Translations under genes and position numbers: made by a program
In this document: in pieces, positions 1 to 13,646 of the stretch
How positions within the stretch are numbered: the first letter of the stretch is position 1
Layout of the letters: every line of letters begins with the position of its first letter
The notes under the pieces: generated by a model
Told to the model about the DNA's origin: nothing
The model's database searches: none
What the model saw: only the letters and a program-made list of their open reading frames with translations
From: Schistosoma mansoni
Taxonomy: Eukaryota; Platyhelminthes; Trematoda; Strigeidida; Schistosomatidae
Length of the DNA: 64,000 nucleotides
Direction of reading: 5' to 3'
Assembly: GCF_000237925.1 (NCBI RefSeq)
Contig: NC_031501.1
Coordinates: 2,864,505-2,928,504 of the forward strand

Positions 1-527
1 CACCAGCATTTTCCATCCAACTCTGTCCTGAGCCTTCCTTTCTAGTTCTTTCCAGTTAGCATTCATCCTTTTCATATCTGCTTCTATTTCCCGGCATAAT
101 GTGTTCTTTGGCCTTCCTTTTTTCCGCTTCCCTTCCGGATCCCAAGTTGGGGATTGCCTTGTAATGCACATTGGTGATTTTCTTAATATATATCCTATCC
201 ACTTCCAACGTCTTTTCCTAATTTCCTCTTCAGCTGGAAGCTGGTTTGTCCTCTCCCATAAAACGCTGTTGCTGATAGTATCCGGCCAATGGATGTTGAG
301 TATTTTGCGTAGACAACTATTTATAAATACTTGTACCTTCTTGATGATGGCCGTAGTAGTTCTCCATGTTTCAGCTCCATACAGTAGGACTGTCTTGACG
401 TTCGTATTGAAGATTCTCACTTCGAAGTTAGTTGAGAGTTGTTTTGAGTTCCATATGTTCTTCCATTGTAGAAATGCTGCCCTTGCCTTGCCAATCCTCG
501 CCTTTACATCTGCATCCGATCCTATGT
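1..527 (-). mobile_element. SR2-like RTE LINE (RTE-B), 3' ORF fragment
   Basis: Read on the minus strand, this matches the C-terminal RT-downstream part of the RTE-B element at 50598-53695, including the stretch corresponding to a W-x-G-H-T-L-R motif. The copy is cut by the left window edge and ends near 527, where the homology stops. It is 5'-truncated and has no open frame of its own. It belongs to the same family as 2104-2651, 22450-25395, 35909-36138, 36463-36996 and 58918-58988. Confidence 0.8.
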
Positions 528-1480
528 GATATTGTAGTGGTAATAATGAAGCAGATATTTCAGCTCCATGAAATGATGAGAACAAAGCATTTAGATCCCA
601 TAGTGGAGGGGGTTGGAAACAGTTCTTTCAGGATAATAGGTGCGCTTCACTAGCGAGTACCAACTACTACGAAACCTACCTAGGTCTAACAGGATTTCCT
701 ATCGACTATCTTCAATCAATTATTATCTCATCGTTATGCACGAGATATCGAGTTTCTTATACCAGTGACCACGATAAAACTGAATCAGTAGAACTCAATT
801 AGTAATCAAGACTAGATAAATGTGAAATTAGTCATCACTCAATTGTAAATAATAAGGACGGTAATAGGAAAAATCTATGATTGTAAAACATGGATCAGAT
901 GCATTTTCGGCATAGTTAGAGAGTGAGTAATAATGGAATTTGAGGCAGGTGTTTCTTCCTATATGGGATTTATCAACTTGATTTGCTTGTACCCCAATGT
1001 TGATGCTCATATCGAAACTCGAATTCAATGTCTGTCGCTTCAAAAAACCAATGCGTTATCCACTTAGTTACTCAATCCAGACACTAATGGCTTGTTTAAT
1101 GGATGTGAATTTTAAATCAGTTGTAAGGGCTGTGTGAATCATGTTAAAGACCACAATTGATCGATCTCTTTTGGAACATTAGCATTCTGTGAGGAATGCC
1201 TGGATATCATGATATCAAACAAAGTGAAATGCTGTGAAAAGTACTTTAATATGCTTGAAAGGCAAATGTATTGCTAATTTCATGTTTTAAATATTAAATA
1301 TTGGGTGAAAGTTATTTTGGAAGCTTTTCATAAGTATTGTACTATGACGAATCGTACCACCATAGATAAAGACTATCACAGCAATCAATAGTATGTCACC
1401 CAATTCTTTGCCGTCACCAAATTCTATTTATTTTTATAAACAGAAAAAGTAAAACTATGTGCGAAATAGGTGGAATATAG
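528..1480. other. Intronic or flanking DNA, nothing recognised
   Basis: AT-rich sequence on the 3' side of the lachesin-like gene. No exon, RNA gene or repeat family that I can name was seen here. Confidence 0.4.
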
Positions 1481-1484
1481 CCAG

Positions 1485-1640
1485 TAGTGGAATCAAGGAT
1501 ACGAGCTTCGTTGTATTTAAGACTCTTTAACTGGATGTACCTAGATCTCACAATTCGAACGCGGCAATTTTAGAACCGAACGTCAACGGATTATCCTCTT
1601 GCTCATTGAGTCCAGAAAGCCACTCCTTCAGACAACGGTT
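1485..1640 (-). repeat. Old Sm-alpha hammerhead retroposon fragment
   Basis: On the minus strand, a diverged match to the Sm-alpha unit: a tRNA-like section followed by the remains of the ribozyme helix and the GGATTCCAC-type end. The catalytic core is degraded. Called by resemblance to the better copies at 47815 and 60062. Confidence 0.55.
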
Positions 1641-1894
1641 ATGGATTTTAGTTTTATTTATAATGGCTTGAATTATCCTGTTGTTCGCAAACTAAGACTA
1701 AAAATGACTAAAACTCAATCTTAGTTGACATATGTTTACAATATCATTCATTTTTCTGTTTATTTATTGAGCAACTCCTGAAATACAAATGAATAATTTT
1801 GACTAGAGGCTTCATTTCAGTCAACCAAAGTTATCTATATGTGTCTTCTGTGAACGTGCCACTGTAGCATATTCCAACATACCGTTTGGAAAAA

Positions 1895-2091
1895 TGTCAA
1901 TAAAATGAATGGGCACGTTGCTCCAAAGAAGTCGTCCTTTAAAATAATCTATACAGTCAAAAGAATTAGATCAAAAGGAGGTCAAAGCAAAGTCATATGC
2001 AATGCTGAGGCGTTGGAAATCTATCAATTCAAGCGTGAACTCTATATGCGAAACGATACGTTCAACCTTTCAACCTTCCCTGACCGAAATT
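1895..2091 (+). mobile_element. Penelope-like element, C-terminal fragment
   Basis: The plus-strand reading aligns with the C-terminal tail of Penelope-like proteins after the GIY-YIG domain. The pattern ...FKIIY.VK...KGG...C.AEA... is shared with the copies at 31385-31640 and 48935-49705 (both minus strand). It is followed at 2092 by the target site of an RTE insertion. It is a short relic, not a functional gene. Confidence 0.6.
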
Positions 2092-2103
2092 CTATTCAGT
2101 TAT

Positions 2104-2651
2104 TACTTACTTACTTACGCCTGTTACTCCCAATGGAGCATAGGCCGCCAACCAGCATTCTCCAACCCACTCTGTTCTGGGCCTTCTTATCTAGTTCTAT
2201 CCAATTCTTGTTCATCCTTCTCATGTCTGTCTCTATTTCTCGGTGTAATGTGTTCTTTGGTCTTCCTCTTCTCCTCTGACTTTCAGGATTCTATGTGAGG
2301 GCTTGTCTTGTGACGCAATTGGGTGATTTCCTCAATGTGTGCCCAATCCACTTCCAGCGCTTCTTCCTGATTTCTTCCTCCGCTGGAATCTGGTTTGTTC
2401 TCTCCCACAGTAACTTGTTGCTGATATTGTCTGGCCAACGGATCCGAAGTATCTTGTGTATACAACTGTCAATAAACACTTGTATCTTCTGGATGATGGC
2501 TTTCGTAGTTCTGCACGTCTCCGCCCCATACAGTAGAACTGTCTTGACATTTGTATTGAGAATTCTGATCTTGGTGTTGGTTGACTATTGTTTTGAGTTC
2601 CAGATGTTCTTTAGTTGTAAATATGCTGCTCTTGCTTTGCTGATCCTCGCC
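2104..2651 (-). mobile_element. 5'-truncated RTE-B insertion with target-site duplication
   Basis: On the minus strand this is the 3' end of RTE-B, ending in the family's AAGT-type tail (seen on plus as repeated TTAC at 2104-2116). The 12-bp direct repeat CTATTCAGTTAT flanks it at 2092-2103 and 2652-2663, which defines the insertion exactly. Identity to 53132-53677 is high, so this is a fairly young copy. The minus-strand frame is broken in places. Confidence 0.88.
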
Positions 2652-2717
2652 CTATTCAGTTATACTTATACTTATATCGCATAATTAGAATACATGTGAG
2701 AAAAAAACACCTCTTAC

Positions 2718-2874
2718 CCAACAGATCCTGAAGTAATAGTTCCTGTTCGATTTGATATCCATCGACAAGCATGTTGTTCTACTGGTGGATTAGCATTGAT
2801 TACACATATTAGTCGTAGATTACAACCAGATTTTTGAAATGGTTCAACAGGGAATATTCGAACAATTGGTGCAT
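2718..2874 (-). CDS. Lachesin-like exon 6 (start of Ig3)
   Basis: Acceptor ...TTATAG before 2874; donor GTAAGA after 2718. The first two bases complete a codon begun in exon 5 (phase 1) and the exon ends in phase 2. It encodes the APIVRIFPVEP linker and the first Ig3 cysteine (LRLIC) and tryptophan (ACRW). The next exon lies left of the window or was not found. Confidence 0.8.
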
Positions 2875-5800
2875 CTATAATACAATTATTTTATTGTAAA
2901 CTAAATTTTTGGTGCAATATATGATTACGTAAGTACAAAAGTAACTCAGCCAAGATGAGTTAAGCTTTAAAACAATCTATGAAAAAAGCTTATTATTGTC
3001 GGTTACTGATTGCTTATTGATAAATGGCTTAATTCGAAGTCAATATTCTAAGGATTTCTTGTGTCATATGATTGAAGGCGATTCGGGAGAAAAGACTTAA
3101 ACATAGGTTTCATACTAGTTGGTACTCTTTAGCAAGATATACTAACAATCTTAAAGGTAACTGGTATTTCCTGTGGGATATGAAATTTAATCACATACTG
3201 TCATAGTGTGAGATACTACCATTGAGTTTTCTTGGGTTTGAACTCACCAACTTTTGTTTGTCTAGTTACACCTACTATTGATTGGATTCTATCAGTTAAG
3301 TTGCGATAAGGCCGCTAGTTCAAGTGAGTCAATAACGCGTCCATTATATTACAATCCTATGTCTTCAGAGAACTGTTGTTAGGAGGTTGGTAACCTATGA
3401 ACACTTCTGTCAGTTTTTAAATGGTACTTAGCTAGAAATCTAAAAGGTGAAATTATATCCATCATCTAACAGTTTGCAGAAATATGCCAAATCCTACCAT
3501 TCTTCTTTAACTTTACTGTCAATGATGTTCTAGAAACAGCTCTGATGGATGTAGATGATGATGGTGTGGATCTGTTGCCTGGAGAAAGACTTTCCGACCT
3601 TGAGTATATGGATGATATTATATTACTGTGCGATGATACCCAGGTCATGTAACTTAATCAGTTGGCTATTAGTGTTTGTAAGTATGACATGTGCTTTGCA
3701 CCTTCCAAGTGCAAAGTACTTTTGCAAGGCCGGCAGCAGCCTTTACCTGAACCCACTCTTGGCAGTAAGCATGTATAATTAGTTGAGAAATTCATATATC
3801 TGGGTAGCTGTATAAATGCTGATGATAGGATGAGTGATGGGATCAAATCACGTATAGTGAAAGCCAAAGCATCTCATTCCAATTTGAGCCAACTCTAGTG
3901 CCTGTGTAATGATAGTCTGACTGAAAAAAGGTCAGATCCACAATGAGTCACTGAGAGCAGTTTTTCTGGATAATTGTTAAACCTGGCCTCTCCTAGTTGA
4001 AGATGCCAAGTGACTCTATGTTTGACCATCGTTTTATTTGAAAGGTTACTGACATTCAGTGACAATACCATCTTAGTAATGTGGAAGTTCAGCAAAGTGT
4101 GCTTGGGCACAGCGGTGATAATTGAATTGATATCACCATCTTGAAACACCAACTTCAGTGGCTTAGGTATGTACTACGAATGACGTCCCATCGAATTCCA
4201 TATAGTGCATTAATTTCCGACTCTGAGACTGCTTAAAAATAGTGGAGATGTTCGGTTTATGACATGGTGCTGGTGTATGGAAAGGTGTACAGGACCAGGT
4301 TCTGTCATTCCTTTACGACTACCTAGTTAGGGTGCTAGAGATAGTGTTATACAGTGAATGGAGACCCTATTAAACATAGCTTAGAATAGAAGCCGGCGGC
4401 GATCCTGTCGTAATTTTCTTTTACTTCCTTTATATAAATGAGAGAAACTTCCCTAGATAGAAAAAATGCATTCTGGTTGCATTTCTTTTAGTGAACTGAC
4501 TTAAGTATAATTGGTAACAATCTTTGCGATACATACACTATTTGAATATTTCAATATCAACTATATGATTGCTTATCAGTATTCGAAATGTGGCACCCTC
4601 TTATTTCGATTCGATTCCAAGTAGTTTGATGAATGACCAGAGTACTGCAGATTTTTAAACTTGAATGGAAATTGGCTATTCTACGACATTTGATAGTTCA
4701 CCAGCTTAGATCGATCTGCGGGCAACAAAACAAAATCTTGTGAATATGTACCGGAATAAAAATATATTATTGAATGCTTACGCCTAACTTGCAATCGAAC
4801 TCGCCAAAGTGCTCGACCCATGGAATTTTCAGCATAGCACATATACTCACCGGCGTCATCAGCTTCAACCTGATCAAATTTAATTACATTTCCCTTAAAA
4901 AGAAATAAATCAACAAAGGAGCAATGAAAGTTTGTCCTCAAATGTGAAGATAAAACTTTTAAGAAAAACAAGTTTCCATTGAAGTAACAATGTTAACGCT
5001 GGAATAGGTGATCAGATATTAAGCCAAGAAAAAACTTTGGACAGTATTCATTTCATTAAGCCTGGATGACATTGATATAACGATAACCACTGATAAATCA
5101 TTTGAAATTAAAGATTTCATCAAATTTGAAAACCATACATAAATATCATAAGCAAAGATGAATAGTGGCTAGCAGTGGAATCTAGGACACACGTTTTGTC
5201 TTATTTGGGACTCGCCGGCTGGATATACCTGCATCTCAGAGTTGATGTTCACTTTGGGACTCGAACTCAGTACCGTTCGCTTCAAACGCCATCGCGTTAT
5301 CCTGATAGCCACTTGCTTGTGCAATGGGGTGAAGTTTAAACTCACTTGGTATTGTTTACTTGAATCTACCCACTGATGTTTAGGATTGCGATTGATCAGT
5401 CTCTTATTGGCATATGTGCATACTATGCGTATTGCCTCGATATTGCTAAATCCACAAGCTAAGTGGATAAAGCGATGGAGTGTGAAGCGAAAGGTACTGA
5501 GTTCGAGTCCCAGAGTGAACACCAACTCTGAGATGCAGGTACATACACCTGACGAATCCCAAATAGGACGAAACATGCGTCCTGGATTCCACTGCTAGCC
5601 ACTATCCATCTTTGCTCATAATACTTGTGAATTAAGACAATATCGTGGCAATACGCATAGTATGCACATATGCNNNNNNNNNNNNNNNNNNNNNNNNNNN
5701 NNNNNNNNNNNNNNNNNNNNNNNNNNNNNNNNNNNNNNNNNNNNNNNNNNNNNNNNNNNNNNNNNNNNNNNNNNNNNNNNNNNNNNNNNNNNNNNNNNNN

Positions 5801-8800
5801 NNNNNNNNNNNNNNNNNNNNNNNNNNNNNNNNNNNNNNNNNNNNNNNNNNNNNNNNNNNNNNNNNNNNNNNNNCACTATGGAAAACCCGGAAGCCTTGGA
5901 CGGCCGTTTCGTCGTATTATGGGACTCCTCAGTGACAGTGCGCATCCACGATCCCGCCTCGCGAGATTCGAACTCAGGACCTATCAGTCTCGCGCGCGAG
6001 GCGGGATCGTGGATGCGCGCTGCTGAGGAGTCCCATTGTAAGACAAAACGGCCATCCAGTGCTTCGAGGTTTTCTATGGTAGTCTAGCTTCAATTGAGTC
6101 ATTATTTCAACTATGAAAATAATTGAACTCCTTCAATCATAACTTATCAAGTAAACTCTAAGGATTGAATTCTAAAGCTTATCACTAGTGACAGTATGAT
6201 TATCCTAAGTATACAATGGTTTGTAGAGATTGTAGAATTTTGTCAATTTCCATATTTATTTTAAACAAACAATCAGTGAAATGATCTTTAAAAAGTTGAT
6301 ACTTAAATGAATCTATAAATGGATACTTCTTGTTCTTCTTCTTTACACATATAAAAACCAATTCAAAATAAATATTTGAAGTATGAAAACAAACAAACAA
6401 ACAAGCAGAAGCAACTAAAACTAACTACTCACAAAATCATGTAAGTAGATGGTATTTACATTTTTAAAAAAAGGAACCCGATCATTTTGTTTACTTTGGA
6501 AAAGAACAATTTGACAAAATTTCACTGATTACCTGTTATTTTGAGTACATACTTTGTTTTTGTAATTTTTAAATAAACAATATTTTATATAGTTGAGATC
6601 ATGAGTCAATAGAAGATAGACCACCATGGAAACCCTGAAAGCACTGGACGACCGTTTCGTCCTATTGTGGGACTCCTCAGAAGTGCGCATCCACGAAACG
6701 GCCATCCAGTGCTTCCACGTTTTCCATCGTGGTCTAGCTTCAATTGACTAATGATCTCAACTATATAAAATTACTAAAATCTCCACAAAACCCCTTTCTG
6801 ATAATGATCGTACGCTCACTAGTGACTGGCTCAATGAGGTATTTCCTGGAGTTCTAGTGAGAAGCAGTAATCAGTGGAGTTCAACACATTGATTCTCACA
6901 GTTAGTTCAATTCTTTGCTGGTGGGTTATTCGTGACTTATCTCCTTAACTGTTCTTTCCTTCAGTATTCATAAGATACAACCGAATAGTTTTGAGCAGTG
7001 GTGACTCTGATCTATTAACTTATGGAGATAGGGTATATTAGTTATATGATCAGAGGTCAACCGAACTAAACAGTTAATGCGAACTCAAAAGCAGATGAAA
7101 CCTACAAAGATAATGAGCCACAAATAAGGTTATTAAAATAGTTCGATCTAATTTTTGTGTAATAATTTGAAGCAATCGGTAATAACGTTGTCCAGAATAA
7201 CAATGAAAGTCTTGCAATTCAATCATTGAACTTAGAGAACTAGATACCGCCAAAATTTCAGTGTTGTATTTATTCAATCCCGTTAATTAACATGAATTAT
7301 TATTTTATATAGTTAAGATCATGAGTCAATTGAAGCTAGACCACCATGGAAAACCTGGAAGCACTGGACGGCCGTTTCGTTCCATCGTGGGACTCCTCAG
7401 CGGTGCGCATCCACGATCCCGCCTCGCGGGATTTGAAAACCAATTCGAGTGGATAATCATTTCTTGAATATTTTCCTAAACTCATTGATGTCAATTCATA
7501 AAAATGAAATTTTACATACCGGAAGTTTAAAGTTAAAACTGATTGAAGGACTTTGCTTTCTAATTTTACCTAGAAGGCTTTGAATTATGTAGTTCCTTTC
7601 AAATAAGTATTAGTTCTTTCTTGTAACGTTATTAACCAGTATAATTTCTCTATAAATCGGATGTCTTCATGAACTTTGCTACTATGAGTATGGGGTTTTG
7701 GAGATTGTTGAGTTTGATTGAAATGATGAACCGATCAATGCTAGACCAGTGTTGGAAACCTAGGAAAACTGGATGGCCATTCCCTTCAAATATGGGACCC
7801 TCTCCAGTAGTGCACGTCCACGACTCTACACACGGCAATCGAATACTGGACCTTCGGTACGGTGCATGAACATTTAACCTCTAGACCATTTAACCGGCAT
7901 CCTACGGTATTAATGACTAACTTTAATCAATCCACGATATTGTGTGACCATCTTCTATTGCGTTCGGTGAGCAACTGTGTTATATCCGAACGAAGAATAA
8001 ATGAATGGTAACTGGTAGGAGTTATTGATGTAGTATTGTTACACATATTCTTTTTATATAACTATGAAGTAACTATATTATATGCATATTCATATTCCAT
8101 TTATTGCAAGCTTTCATTTGACTTATTAGCTACTGTGATACGATTTACCATTCTTAACTTATTCCCAATTTATTAGTTACAGTATCCCACACTCACAGAC
8201 ACTTTGGGCTTGACTTGTATAATGATTATTTTTCATTTCATGCTCTGATGCGTTCACCACGAAAAAATGTAGTTGATCATCAAGTCGACGATTTTATGTT
8301 GTTGGTTATTTCACTATAGACTTTAACTACTTATAAGTAGTCAATGTTATATCGCAAAACAATTTTCAAGGTTTACATTTACTTGAATTAAAGAGTTAAA
8401 TTATCGTGAAAACAAAACATGAGGAGGTAATGTTAACAAGAAGCATGTGACATAAAACTAAGAATTGTCACCTCCATTACCTTTTAGCTTTAGTTAGTTA
8501 ATTAAGCTAGATGATGTGCAGAAACAATATGAGATCCCTATAGAGCATTTCAACAAACAGGTTCTACAATTATAATACATTAGAACCATTGTATTATATC
8601 AGCATAGGATTGTGGAGACTGTTGAGTTTTAAACGAGATCATGAACTGCTCAATGTTGAACCAACATTGAAAGCAGTTTGATCCCTGTCCACTTGTCTAG
8701 AAGTTAAACGTTTGCGAGAGAGACCGAAGGTCCTGGGCTTCAATCCCGCGTGTGGGGTCGTGGATGCACAATGATGACGAGTCCCATACTAGGACGAAAC

Positions 8801-11800
8801 TGCAGCCCAGTGCTTCCATGTTTTTGATGGCGGTCTAACATTTATCGATTCGTGATCTTAATATTGTATTATATGATGGGAAAAAATAAGCCATACGTAA
8901 ACGATGGTGAATTAAATAATGTTATACGTTGAAATAGCAAACTTTTTTATCAATTACAACTTAAATACATCTAAAATCTGTCATTCACAAATTTTTAAGG
9001 CCGCTTAAGAAGTGACCAGAAAAGTGAAGTGGGATATATGTTCGTTTTTTTCAGTGTTCAACATGTGTGCAGTCAGTCACGAACTGATATCAGCTGGAAC
9101 GCCCTTGCGAGACCAAGGGCCCTAGGTTCAAGTCCTTAGTGCGAGGTTGTGGATACCCACCTCTGAGGAGTCCCATAGTAAAACAAAACAGTAATCCAGT
9201 GATTAATGTTTCTAATAGTAGTTTAGTTAAGATCAGTTTGTGACCTAAACAACGAAAAAAAACAATTTCATTTATAGTTGAAAGCGTGAGTCAATTGAAG
9301 CTAGACCACCAGGGAAAAGCTGGAAGCACTGGACGGCCGTTTCGTTCCAGTCTCGCGCCAGAGCACTTAACCGATAGACCATTGAGTCGGCCGGCATCCA
9401 TGGTGTTACTGTCTAACTTCAACCAATGCACGAAGTTGAGCAACCGTTCACCAATTGTGTTCAGTGAGTTCCTATCTCACGACAGACGTGTTTTGAACTC
9501 CACTGGTAGGTCATGGATTCGAATCTCGTGGGGCGAGGTCGTGGATGCACAACGCTGAGGAGTCCCACAATAAGCCGTCCAGTGCTTCCAGGTTTTCCAT
9601 GGTGGTCTAGCTTCAATTGACTCACACTTTCAACTATGAAAATACTAAATCTCCACAAAAAAACCCTTCTGATAGTTCTATTTAGTTTGACAACTTAAAA
9701 CATTGACAAGAATATGAATATCAGCATTGTTTTTTGAAAAATCAACAAATTGTTTCAATATTTAAATTCACATTATTATTATCTTGCTTTAATTACTTAC
9801 ACTTTTCACAGCACCGAAATTGCGTATAATACTGCTTGCTCCAGCTGTACGTCTCCAATATATAAATGGTGGTGGAATACCATCTGCATTACAGTGCAAT
9901 GACACTGGATCACCAGAATCTACGTCTGTATCATAAGATGACATATGTCGAACTATGTTTGGTTTTGCTGCAAAATAAATTAGTAGAATGACGTAGATTA
10001 CTAGTTAAATCACAATGTTAATGGTTGTTTTTTCAGCTAATTTAAGACATTGTTGAGGACGTTAGATCTCCAGAACTCACTTCGAAAAGGTCCTAATTTT
10101 GCAATTTTATTCTGAAAATTTGAATTTTGTGTTTCCGTGCTAAGAGACGCTTAGTTGACTGACAGCTTACATTTCCCGCTCGGAAATCCTTGACCGTCAT
10201 TGGTTGACGGATTTTTTAGTACGTTATTTTGTGGCTCACCCAAGGTGGTTTCTATCATTGTATAAATAAGCTTGATTTGTGTGCTTAGTGACTTCGTATT
10301 TTTTTGGGTACTTGTAAAATACATTCTCTTTGCCTCATCAAGACTTCTTGATCTAGTTAGCAGGGCCGGGGACAACGGATTAGAGCACCCTATCGTGTTA
10401 GTGTGTTTTCGACCTTCGTTCCGTTTACCGTGTAAGGTGAACTCGTAATAGTATCAAGCATATCAGACATGTAGATATCACTTTGGAAAACACTCAAAGC
10501 TTTAGCATTTATTACAAAATTGGTTTAAGAACCTTAACCCATCAACCAAAGGTGTATATAACTATTCCAAAGTCATAAGACTAGATTTTCTGAAGTATAG
10601 TACTATTATAAGAAGACATAAACACTAGGGATATGCAAAACTCAGAACATTAAGTATTCAGAACTCTATTAGAACACCTACAAAACAGCCAAAACTAAGT
10701 TATGTTCTCAATTTAGGTGAATTTCACAACAGTCATAACGAAAATTGTAAGTTAGCAAACACTACAGAGTTGCATCAAGAGAAAAAATTCAGACACAATT
10801 TTACGAAAATAAGGTTTGATGAAAATCAGTGACTATAACTTATCATCAGACATCCAGTCACAAGTAACATAAAACCAGGCACATTCCTGCGTCATTTTAT
10901 CTCACCACAATATATCAAAACAGCCAGGTTGAATTATCAAGAAAAAAAGGAGTTGTAGAAGTAGTAACACAGTCGGCCGTAACAGAAAAGATTATGCACG
11001 GATGACTCAAAAAGTAAAAATTAACTGATGAAATAAAACATATTGCGTAACTTTAAAACTCGAGATTTGAGAGAAGACAGGGAGTAAATGCATCTGTGCT
11101 ATCTCCAATAAATCAGATCCATATCACCCGTCTCTGACCATTGCTTATAATAATTGCATGGATCTCAAGCAAATAGTCTAAACCAATCCACATGGCTCAG
11201 TCCAACAGTAGATGGCTTTATGGCTGATGAGACTGATTAGTGTGGGTTCGTCTAACATTCTTCTGGCCTGTTATTCCAATAAACATCACATGCTGAAGCT
11301 TGTGGTAGTTAATGAAGGCTCATTTCTGTTATATCCTAGCGAGAACATAAGTACGGGTAAATTCCGGGATCTATTAATAAACGATTATTGTATATATATT
11401 CTTATTGTTTACCTATTGAGTGATTAGAATGTGTATATCTATTATCATCTTATTACAAGCTTCATTATGGATTATTATTATTATACGAATTACTGTTCCC
11501 AAATTATAATCAGTTTATTAATCACTGTTTCGCACGTTCATAACCACATTTGGCTTGATCTTGTACAAATATTATTTTCTATTATATGGTGTGATGCCGT
11601 CTGTCTGTCTGGTATATAAACCGAGTATGCTTGAAATAAATGATTCGCATAGAAGAAGCTGTAGTTGGTGTTCTGAACTCAGTTGGAAGGTCTAAGCGGA
11701 CAAAGAACCAATAAGGACTCTAGACTGCTCATAACGGCCAAACGTCACTATTTTTGGCACAGTGTTAAGATTGGAAAAGTCATACTTCGATTGATGAATA

Positions 11801-12714
11801 ATTTACGTGATAAGAAGCCGGACATGAAACATAACGAATTGGCATACGGTTTTTTTTATTTTTAATAAATTCATAACAACTTCCTCATTAACCGACTTTC
11901 TATCTTCGCTTAGTGTCTCTGTCTAAACTCAACACTGATGACTTAGTGGTCCTAAAATACTCAAGCGATGCTTTGTAAACATCTATTGTCAAATGCCAAC
12001 AACCTACGAATTTAATCTGCACATGAAGGTCACAACTTATAGTCATAATTTGAAACAGATCAACTTTTGTTCAGAATACTCCTCGGTTAAAAAGCCAACA
12101 TCTCTCATTCGCCAAATATGATGTACATTTGCAAATGTACAACGAGCTCACTGTATCAATATTGAGATTCCATTAGACACTAACCCATAATAGTTAATGA
12201 GACATACATGACAAGTAAAGTGATCGATGTTCTCAACTACTTCACTCCACATCATTAATTTAGACTTGTTTACGAATCAGTCTTGAAACAATACTTTTCA
12301 TTTGGAGAAATACTCATTTTAAACATAATTATTTTGTCACTCAATGTGTTTAGAACACTTTGTTATGTAAGAGTTTCCTTTAAGAAACACTATGTCATCT
12401 GTGTATTCAAGTTTTATAAGCGAATCCTTTCGTAGGAGGCCAATCTTTTAAATGTGTATATATACACATATACAATACATCTTTGAAGGAGTTAAACAGA
12501 AATGGGAAAAGTGGACAATCCTGATTTAGTGTTACTGATCCTGACAGCAATTTGCCATAACCTTTAACCTCACCAGTGCAGCTTGAGTAAAGAGCCTTCA
12601 AAAGATTAAAGCACTACTTTTATATCCTTTACCATACAAAGAAAGTATTTATTAATGACCAGCTCTTTAGGATGTGAATCCTGCGTATTTATTTGACAAG
12701 TAATGCATTTATGC

Positions 12715-12746
<32 letters not shown>

Positions 12747-13605
12747 NNNNNNNNNNNNNNNNNNNNNNNNNNNNNNNNNNNNNNNNNNNNNNNNNNNNNN
12801 NNNNNNNNNNNNNNNNNNNNNNNNNNNNNNNNNNNNNNNNNNNNNNNNNNNNNNNNNNNNNNNNNNNNNNNNNNNNNNNNNNNNNNNNNNNNNNNNNNNN
12901 NNNNNNNNNNNNNNNNNNNNNNNNNNNNNNNNNNNNNNNNNNNNNNAAACAATCCAATTTTTATTTTATGAGTTTATCAACAGTTTCGCACCGTATTATT
13001 AGTCAACTAATTCACTGACCATATATTCATTCATTTTTGTTGTGATCGAGTGCATCCATGTACATTAACACTTTGTGTTTGACTACCATGTACTTCACTC
13101 TTCATTTTCCATTGTGTCTGTGTTTTACAAACTAGTGTTACCTCCGGACACTCCAGGGGGAGCTATGTGGAGTTAGGCTTAACAAACCTATTTTGGAAAT
13201 AGCTTTCGCTATCTTTCGCATTTATTTTGTCAATTTTTACAATCTGTAAATTTATCACTAAACAATTGTATTTGTTGTTTAAGTATATGACCTTGATTAA
13301 TTCCTTCCTTCCGTTCTTGAATCCCACATAGCACGACACTGTTAACTGTTCATAAATGAATACACTCTTATACACACGCCTCTCGTTCTACAATGTTTGT
13401 GGATATGATAACTGAACTATTGATTGACTATCATCTCTAAATAGTTTATTCCATATTTATAAAAAAGAAATTGAGTTTGGTTCATTTCACTGATCTTAAG
13501 GTAAACATAATTTCATTTATTGAATAAAAGCTTGTTTTTTTCCTTTTGTTTTAACAAATCATTATGCCGATGTTCACTCACATTCATCGTTTTGGACTCC
13601 ATTTC

Positions 13606-13646
<41 letters not shown>

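Noticed and set aside
101-529. 142-codon plus-strand open frame (also 2295-2684, 22579-22923, 53089-53655 minus)
   Set aside because: These are antisense shadows of the RTE-B C-terminal coding region. They recur in every RTE-B copy and resemble nothing else.
12693-13002. Open frames across the 200-N gap
   Set aside because: They are artefacts of translating N and (AT)n.
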